Shown here one piece after another: positions 59,815-64,000 of a stretch of DNA of 64,000 nt. Source of the DNA: Chryseolinea soli (lineage in GTDB: Bacteria; Bacteroidota; Bacteroidia; Cytophagales; Cyclobacteriaceae); assembly GCF_003589925.1 (NCBI RefSeq), contig NZ_CP032382.1, forward strand, positions 806,001 to 870,000, written 5' to 3'. Below the pieces are notes generated by a model. That model was given only the letters and a program-made list of their open reading frames with translations. It was not told the DNA's origin and did no database searches. Position 1 is the first letter of the stretch; each line of letters begins with the position of its first letter. Both the position numbers and the translations under genes were made by a program.

Positions 59815-60301
59815 ATATTCGGGGGGTTAGGGGTTAACTGCTTTAACCGGCGTCAGAAATCTTATCCTCAGATCTGCTCTCCCCCACTTGACGTTCAACA
59901 CGCTACAGACCAATCCATCGTCACTACAGATTCTCAACGCTGGGCAAAGGTTACCATTCGGCGTCACCCCAGGTTTAGAGGGGCGTTACCTCTCCATTAA
60001 AAAATGAAACAGAAGATGAAAATTGAGTGAAGGTTTTGTTCAAACGTCATGACGGAACGACGCTATCGCTTGTCATGCAGGGGGATAGGGCCATCATATT
60101 AATTTAACGTGTTGCAACTTCTTTGTCGTTGGCGTCTTTTACACGTTCACTCTATATATACATTGTTTATTCCTTGTATACACGCTGGAAAAGAGGTTTG
60201 AGCGAACTTTGCGGCCATAACCCCATAGAAAGATGACCGCCAATCATTCGGCGGATGAAACAAAATAAAAAAGGTATAGTGGGTCTTCCGGTCCGCCCGG
60301 A
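59815..60301. other. Gene-free region upstream of the second susC
   Basis: No convincing coding frame. I see a 10-bp palindrome CGTCATGACG (60045-60054), three GTYACC repeats (AGGTTACC 59948-59955, GGCGTCACC 59960-59968, GGCGTTACC 59982-59990) and TTTAACGTGTTGCAAC (60103-60118). A clear TAnnTTTG promoter for the leftward susC gene was not found. The repeats could be binding sites for a phosphate-responsive regulator; that is a guess. Confidence 0.35.
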
Positions 60302-61426
60302 TCAGAGCGCGTCTATTAATCTCTCGGCAATGCCAAAGCTGAGCGTCATGCCCGCGCCACCGAGGCCGGTCACGACCGTCACGTTGGGTTGGGGTCTTAC
60401 GATCAAATGAATGTCGCCCATGAGTTTGGGGTATACCCCGTGCCAGCGTTCCGTGATCTTTATCGCACCGAGGTCGGCAAACGATCTCAGATAGTTCAGG
60501 ATAAGCTCGTTGATCTCTTCGTCGTCAAAAGGCTCTACGGTGCGGCTGTAGTGATGCGAATCGCCGATGATCAGTTCGCCCGCTTGGTTTTGCGCCAACA
60601 GCACATGCACGCCATTGTCTTTATAGGCCTCGGATTCGGCATCATAGCGCGCGTCTACTTTGGGAAGCGACGGGCACTTACCAAAAGCAGCATAGTGCCG
60701 CAAGGTAAGCCCTGCGCACAACGTCGGCCCAAGATCAATGGGTTTCTCCGGCACAGCCTTCATCATCTGCAGCTTGCATTTCGATACGGGATGATTGTCG
60801 AACACCTCCGGATACAAGGTCTCGAAATCGGCACCGCTGCAAACAAACGCTTTCGACACTTCCCAGGTCTCGCGTGCCGTATGAACGTGGGGCAAAGCAA
60901 TTTCCCTGACCACCTGTCCATAGCGCAGCACCAAGCCATATTTCTCCTTTAACCACAACGGAATTTTGCGAATGGCTTCGCGGGGATTCACCGTGCCTTC
61001 CGTACGGCTCCACAGCCCGCCACGCAACCCTTTTTGTATGACCACGCCCGACTTTTCTTTTACTTGCTCCGGGGAAAGTAACGTGCAATCATAAGAAGCA
61101 TCCTGATACAGACGCATGAACTCCTGCAACACATCCCACTCGTCATCGTTGTACACCACATGAAGCGAGCCGTTGGGCTTCATCCAAAACCCGGCCTCCC
61201 GCGCCACTTCTTGCCAATGATGACGCGCCCGCAAGGCATACTCCAACCCCACGGCGGGCTCCTGGCCTATGGGCCATGACAATCCGAAATTTCGAACCGA
61301 TGCCCCCACGGCAAATTGGTCGCGTTCGAACAAGACGACGCTGTATCCTTTACGCAAGGCCATGTAGGCGTGTGCCAATCCTGCTATGCCGGCGCCGACG
61401 ATGGCGATGTCTGCTTTCTTTTCCAT
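60302..61426 (-). CDS. FAD-dependent oxidoreductase of the phosphonate-associated TIGR03364 type
   Basis: 374 aa from MEKKADIAIVGAGIAGLAHA, an ADP-binding GxGxxG motif, followed by GASVRNFGLSWPIGQEP, WSRTEGTVNPREAIRKIP, AFVCSGADFETLYPEVF and TVVTGLGGAGMTLSFGIAERL, the D-amino-acid-oxidase-like (DAO) fold. The pairing with a TIGR03351-like hydrolase and DUF5690-like protein points to the group linked to aminophosphonate degradation. It probably oxidises an amine such as an N-substituted aminoethylphosphonate. The frame opens at 61456, but 61426 places the FAD motif correctly. Confidence 0.82.
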   Translation of the reverse strand: MEKKADIAIVGAGIAGLAHAYMALRKGYSVVLFERDQFAVGASVRNFGLSWPIGQEPAVGLEYALRARHHWQEVAREAGFWMKPNGSLHVVYNDDEWDVLQEFMRLYQDASYDCTLLSPEQVKEKSGVVIQKGLRGGLWSRTEGTVNPREAIRKIPLWLKEKYGLVLRYGQVVREIALPHVHTARETWEVSKAFVCSGADFETLYPEVFDNHPVSKCKLQMMKAVPEKPIDLGPTLCAGLTLRHYAAFGKCPSLPKVDARYDAESEAYKDNGVHVLLAQNQAGELIIGDSHHYSRTVEPFDDEEINELILNYLRSFADLGAIKITERWHGVYPKLMGDIHLIVRPQPNVTVVTGLGGAGMTLSFGIAERLIDAL

Positions 61427-61531
61427 TCGTAATGCAGTATATTTTTTTAGATGCAATGCATCATTGCTGTCGCAAGATATCGTGAAAACCTTGTCGCTTG
61501 AGAAAGCATCGTTTACGTTATTATTAATTTC

Positions 61532-61548
61532 TTAACACTAGGTCAACA
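61532..61548. promoter_or_regulatory. Pho-box-like direct repeat between divergent phosphonate genes
   Basis: TTAACA (61532-61537) and TCAACA (61543-61548) form a direct repeat with an 11-nt period, the spacing of PhoB sites. The longer string TTTCTTAACACTAGGTCAAC resembles TTTCTTAACACAAGATCAAC at 63521-63540 in the same cluster. It sits between the oxidoreductase and the DUF5690-like gene. Confidence 0.45.
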
Positions 61549-61609
61549 GGGCCACAACAGTCGCAACCGTTCTTTGTGTGTAGCCGAAAAAATCTTTCCC
61601 CACACCCTC

Positions 61610-62908
61610 ATGTCGCCATCTTCCGAGTCGCCCATTACACGTTGGCTGAAACGCGTCAACGGATTTTCGTTTGCGCTCTACGCGACGCTCATGGCCTTTT
61701 GCTGCTATACCTGTGTGTATGCTTTTCGCAAAACATTTTCCGTCGCCACGTTCGATGGGCTGGTGTATGCCGGCATCAGCTATAAGGTTTGGTTGGTCAC
61801 TTTTCAGGTGGTTGGGTATGCGTGCTCTAAATTTGCCGGGATAAAGATCATATCGGAGCTAAAGTCGGCGTCGCGGGCCTCGGGCATTTTGCTCATGGTG
61901 AGCATCGCGGGCGTGTCGTGGTTGCTGTTTGCCTGGGTATCCGCGCCCTACAACATCATTTTCCTTTTCACAAACGGATTTCCGTTGGGACTGGTATGGG
62001 GCATGGTCTTTGGCTATCTCGAAGGGCGGCGGTTCACGGAAGTGCTGGGCGCCGGACTTTCCGTGAGTTTCATTTTTTCGGCCGGCTTTGCCAAATCGAT
62101 TGGTGGCTTTATCATTCGCGACTGGAGTGTTTCCGAAACATGGATGCCCTTTGTCACCTGCTGTCTCTTCCTGGTGCCGTTGTTGATTTTCCTGTACTTA
62201 CTGGACAAACTCCCTCCACCTTCTGCGGAAGACGAACAGTTGCGCACGCGTCGCCAGCCCATGAATGCCGCCGAGCGCTCGCAATTTATCTTCACCTTCT
62301 GGCCCGGCATCGTACTGTTCACCCTAAGCTACATGCTGCTCACGGCCTTCCGCGACTTTCGCGACAACTTCTCCGCAGAAGTGTGGCGCGCCCTGGGTCA
62401 AGGGAATTCACCCGAGATCTTTACCACGACCGAAGTCCCCGTCTCGATCATCGTGCTCGTCGTGATGGGCAGCATCATGATCATCAAGAGTAACAAGCTT
62501 GCGCTGATGGTCAATCACATCATCATCTTTTTTGGCATGGCTCTCATTGGTGTCAGCACGCTGCTCTTCCAGCACCAGTTGATCTCTCCTACCTTGTGGA
62601 TGATCCTGATCGGGCTTGGATTGTACCTGGGTTATGTTCCGTTCAACAGCATCTTTTTCGATCGGATGCTGGCCACCTTTCAATATGTGGGCACGGTAGG
62701 ATTCATCATGTATGTAGCCGATTCGTTCGGATACCTCGGCAGTGTGAGCGTGTTGTTCTTCAAGGAATTCGGCTACGCAACGGTAGGATGGCTCGACTTT
62801 TTTATTTCGTGTGCCTATATTATCTCGGCGGCGGGCTGTTTGCTTATCGGTGGGTCGATGCTTTATTTTCACCTGAAGCACCGGCAGTGGAAGATGCAAA
62901 GCGCTTAG
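61610..62908 (+). CDS. DUF5690-like multi-helix membrane protein (MFS-like), phosphonate cluster
   Basis: 432 aa with about 12 hydrophobic helices (FALYATLMAFCCYTCVYAFR, VSWLLFAWVSAPYNIIFLF, LGAGLSVSFIFSAGFAKSIGG, GLGLYLGYVPFNSIFFDRM). It looks like a major-facilitator-type transporter of the DUF5690 group. Its company (oxidoreductase, HAD hydrolase) suggests phosphonate or phosphate-ester uptake across the inner membrane. I start at 61610 (MSPSSESPITRW); the frame opens at 61574. It overlaps the end of the convergent next gene by 4 bp. Confidence 0.75.
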   Translation: MSPSSESPITRWLKRVNGFSFALYATLMAFCCYTCVYAFRKTFSVATFDGLVYAGISYKVWLVTFQVVGYACSKFAGIKIISELKSASRASGILLMVSIAGVSWLLFAWVSAPYNIIFLFTNGFPLGLVWGMVFGYLEGRRFTEVLGAGLSVSFIFSAGFAKSIGGFIIRDWSVSETWMPFVTCCLFLVPLLIFLYLLDKLPPPSAEDEQLRTRRQPMNAAERSQFIFTFWPGIVLFTLSYMLLTAFRDFRDNFSAEVWRALGQGNSPEIFTTTEVPVSIIVLVVMGSIMIIKSNKLALMVNHIIIFFGMALIGVSTLLFQHQLISPTLWMILIGLGLYLGYVPFNSIFFDRMLATFQYVGTVGFIMYVADSFGYLGSVSVLFFKEFGYATVGWLDFFISCAYIISAAGCLLIGGSMLYFHLKHRQWKMQSA

Positions 62909-63486
62909 TGTCTGGCCAGCGTTCCGGCAACTTGGGTGTGATTGTAGTATTCAATGATCCGGATGGCTTGTGCTGCATCGGTGGGATCTAATCGGTTTGC
63001 CGAAACAAAGTCCGCCAACAGGCTACCGGAAGAGGATAACAAAGAAGGATAAATATCTTTGTTAAACCGATCCAGCTTGGTCAACGCATTTTCCTGTTGC
63101 ACAAAGTATACATAGTCGTGGGCATCCGCGCCCTTACTGCGCGACTTGATAAACGGCAGGCGACGAACCACATTGACTTTGCCATAGAGCACCACCTCAT
63201 AAAAATGTTGCGGGGCGCGCGGGTTTTCGTTTTCCTTTAGCGATACAAACTTGCGATTGATGTTTTCGTCGGCATCATAGAAATAGAGCGACAAAATTTT
63301 ATGCGCGGGCAAGACCAGGCAGCTATCGGCCGTCCTCAGCAACACCAGGTCAAAGCCGGGCTCCATCGCAATCTTGCCGGTGAGCACGTTGCGTGATGCC
63401 AACACCACCGAGCCATCGTGCCACTCGAGGTCCCGGGCGGCGAGCGGGGTGGTCAACACCAATAAAACGAAGAATAGCTTTTTCAC
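62905..63486 (-). CDS. Secreted protein of unknown function in the phosphonate cluster
   Basis: 193 aa with signal peptide (MKKLFFVLLVLTTPLAARD). The rest is mostly beta (LEWHDGSVVLASRNVLTGKI, LVLLRTADSCLVLPAHKILSLYFYDADE, HFYEVVLYGKVNVVRRLP) with a helical end. I recognise no family. It lies between the DUF5690-like gene and the HAD-hydrolase gene, with a cluster of Pho-box-like repeats immediately upstream, so co-regulation with phosphonate use is likely. The short gap to the HAD gene (49 bp) suggests co-transcription. Confidence 0.65.
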   Translation of the reverse strand: MKKLFFVLLVLTTPLAARDLEWHDGSVVLASRNVLTGKIAMEPGFDLVLLRTADSCLVLPAHKILSLYFYDADENINRKFVSLKENENPRAPQHFYEVVLYGKVNVVRRLPFIKSRSKGADAHDYVYFVQQENALTKLDRFNKDIYPSLLSSSGSLLADFVSANRLDPTDAAQAIRIIEYYNHTQVAGTLARH

Positions 63487-63491
63487 TTCAC

Positions 63492-63541
63492 GTTACCTTG
63501 GGGTAACCTGAAGTTAATATTTTCTTAACACAAGATCAACC
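63492..63541. promoter_or_regulatory. Pho-box-like tandem repeats upstream of the unknown secreted protein gene
   Basis: TTAATA (63514-63519), TTAACA (63525-63530) and TCAACC (63536-63541) repeat with an 11-nt period; GTTACC (63492-63497) and GGTAAC (63502-63507) just before form an inverted repeat. The pattern resembles PhoB-type direct repeats. It overlaps the stop codon of the upstream hydrolase gene, which is unusual for a promoter, so weight it modestly. Confidence 0.4.
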
Positions 63542-64000
63542 GCGCGAGGGCAGAATATTCAACACTTCGGGGATATTTTCGATCAGGTGCGTGTAGAGTT
63601 CCTCTTGTAGGGCCTCGCGGGTGAAGGCGCCTGTAGTCACCCCGATAACCATGCCGCATCCGGCAGCATTCCCTTCCTGCAGGTCGGAAGCCGTGTCGCC
63701 TACCTTGGCCACGCGGGCGGCATCGGTGACGTGGGTCAGTTGCATGGCCCGGAAGATCAGGTCGGGATAAGGCCGGCCGCGCTCCACTTCGTCGCTGGTG
63801 ACGCTCCCGTCGATGAGGCCGCGCTCCTCCCATCCCAGTCTATCCAACAACGGGGCGGTGATGGCGCGATCAAACCCGGTGTCTACCACAACCTTCACGT
63901 TATTCGCTTTCAACTTGCGGAACGTTTCACTCACGCCCGGTTTCTCGCCTACGGAGGGATCGTTCCGGTAAAAGTCGATCATCGTCTTCACAAACGCGCG
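63536..64000 (-). CDS. Phosphonatase-like HAD hydrolase (TIGR03351 type), cut by the window end
   Basis: The C-terminal 154 codons are present; the frame (RAFVKTMIDFYRNDPSV) runs off the right edge. HAD features: VKVVVDTGFDRAITAPLLDRLGW, the Lys-equivalent region ERGRPYPDLIFRAM, and the acidic motif VAKVGDTASDLQEGNAAGCGMVIGVTTGA. The N-terminal nucleophile motif would be outside the window. TIGR03351 members are phosphonatase-like enzymes that usually accompany the TIGR03364 oxidoreductase, which is present here. The natural substrate is inferred from that pairing. Confidence 0.82.
   Translation of the reverse strand, partial: RAFVKTMIDFYRNDPSVGEKPGVSETFRKLKANNVKVVVDTGFDRAITAPLLDRLGWEERGLIDGSVTSDEVERGRPYPDLIFRAMQLTHVTDAARVAKVGDTASDLQEGNAAGCGMVIGVTTGAFTREALQEELYTHLIENIPEVLNILPSRG

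Noticed and set aside
61573..61785. Short alternative frame at the beginning of the DUF5690-like gene
   Set aside because: Overlaps the membrane protein in another frame; the long frame has continuous hydrophobic helices.
1..64000. CRISPR arrays, tRNA or rRNA genes, transposases or phage genes
   Set aside because: I looked for regularly spaced repeats, tRNA-like cloverleaf ends and transposase/integrase motifs and found none; I cannot run dedicated tools such as tRNAscan-SE, so a single tRNA could have been missed.

Overview
The window is a chromosomal segment of a member of Bacteroidota, most likely order Cytophagales (a Chryseolinea/Ohtaekwangia-like organism). That assignment is inference from two SusC/SusD pairs, TAnnTTTG-type promoters, weak ribosome binding sites and gene families I know mainly from that phylum. 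I see no rRNA, tRNA, CRISPR array, prophage or insertion sequence. Almost all genes fall into four nutrient-acquisition blocks: potassium, molybdate, sulfate esters, and phosphate esters/phosphonates.

1-12.6 kb: a partial phytanoyl-CoA dioxygenase-like gene and a stand-alone LigD-type 3'-phosphoesterase come first, then a potassium block. An NtrC-type sigma-54 activator (1205-2527) lies upstream of a kdp operon (3348-12576): unknown 116-aa protein, 27-aa membrane peptide, kdpF, kdpA, kdpB, kdpC, a BBP2-type porin, a KdpD-like sensor without kinase, and a separate histidine kinase. A -24/-12 promoter (3302-3316) and a 21-nt palindrome about 78 bp upstream of it fit sigma-54 control.

12.6-18.9 kb: a leftward molybdate operon encodes a TonB-dependent receptor, a di-heme peroxidase, a Cys-less sulfite-oxidase-like protein and ModA, ModB, ModC. 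A near-ideal ModE operator (18419-18448) sits directly before the receptor gene, and a ModE-like regulator gene follows. 18.9-25.2 kb: a conserved-looking intergenic element, an FG-GAP/ASPIC lipoprotein, a small membrane protein and a large barrel-less TonB-plug protein.

25.2-47.7 kb: two leftward sulfur-scavenging operons. Operon A (30258 to 25227) encodes sulfatase, PstS-like protein, formylglycine-generating enzyme, sulfatase. Operon B (47187 to 32045) encodes PstS-like protein, SusC, SusD, two tiny membrane proteins, a fatty-acid-hydroxylase-type enzyme, two sulfatases, an NTF2-like protein and two more sulfatases. All six sulfatases have the CxPxR formylglycine motif. Each operon has the same unannotated leader: a Bacteroidota promoter merged with a 21-nt conserved element, hairpins with CCACCA loops, and a short reading frame ending in a run of Cys codons immediately before its stop (CCC and CCCCC). 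In operon B the leader ORF is followed by segments able to form mutually exclusive hairpins. I read this as a cysteine-sensing attenuation system for sulfatase operons, the most interesting signal in the window. An HxlR regulator and a divergent NmrA-like gene sit between the two operons.

47.8-64 kb: a phosphorus block: a phosphodiesterase/alkaline phosphatase fusion, two metallophosphatases, two AlkP-superfamily proteins and a second SusC/SusD pair, then a phosphonate-type cluster (TIGR03364-like FAD oxidoreductase, DUF5690-like membrane protein, unknown secreted protein, TIGR03351-like HAD hydrolase cut by the window end) with Pho-box-like 11-nt direct repeats.
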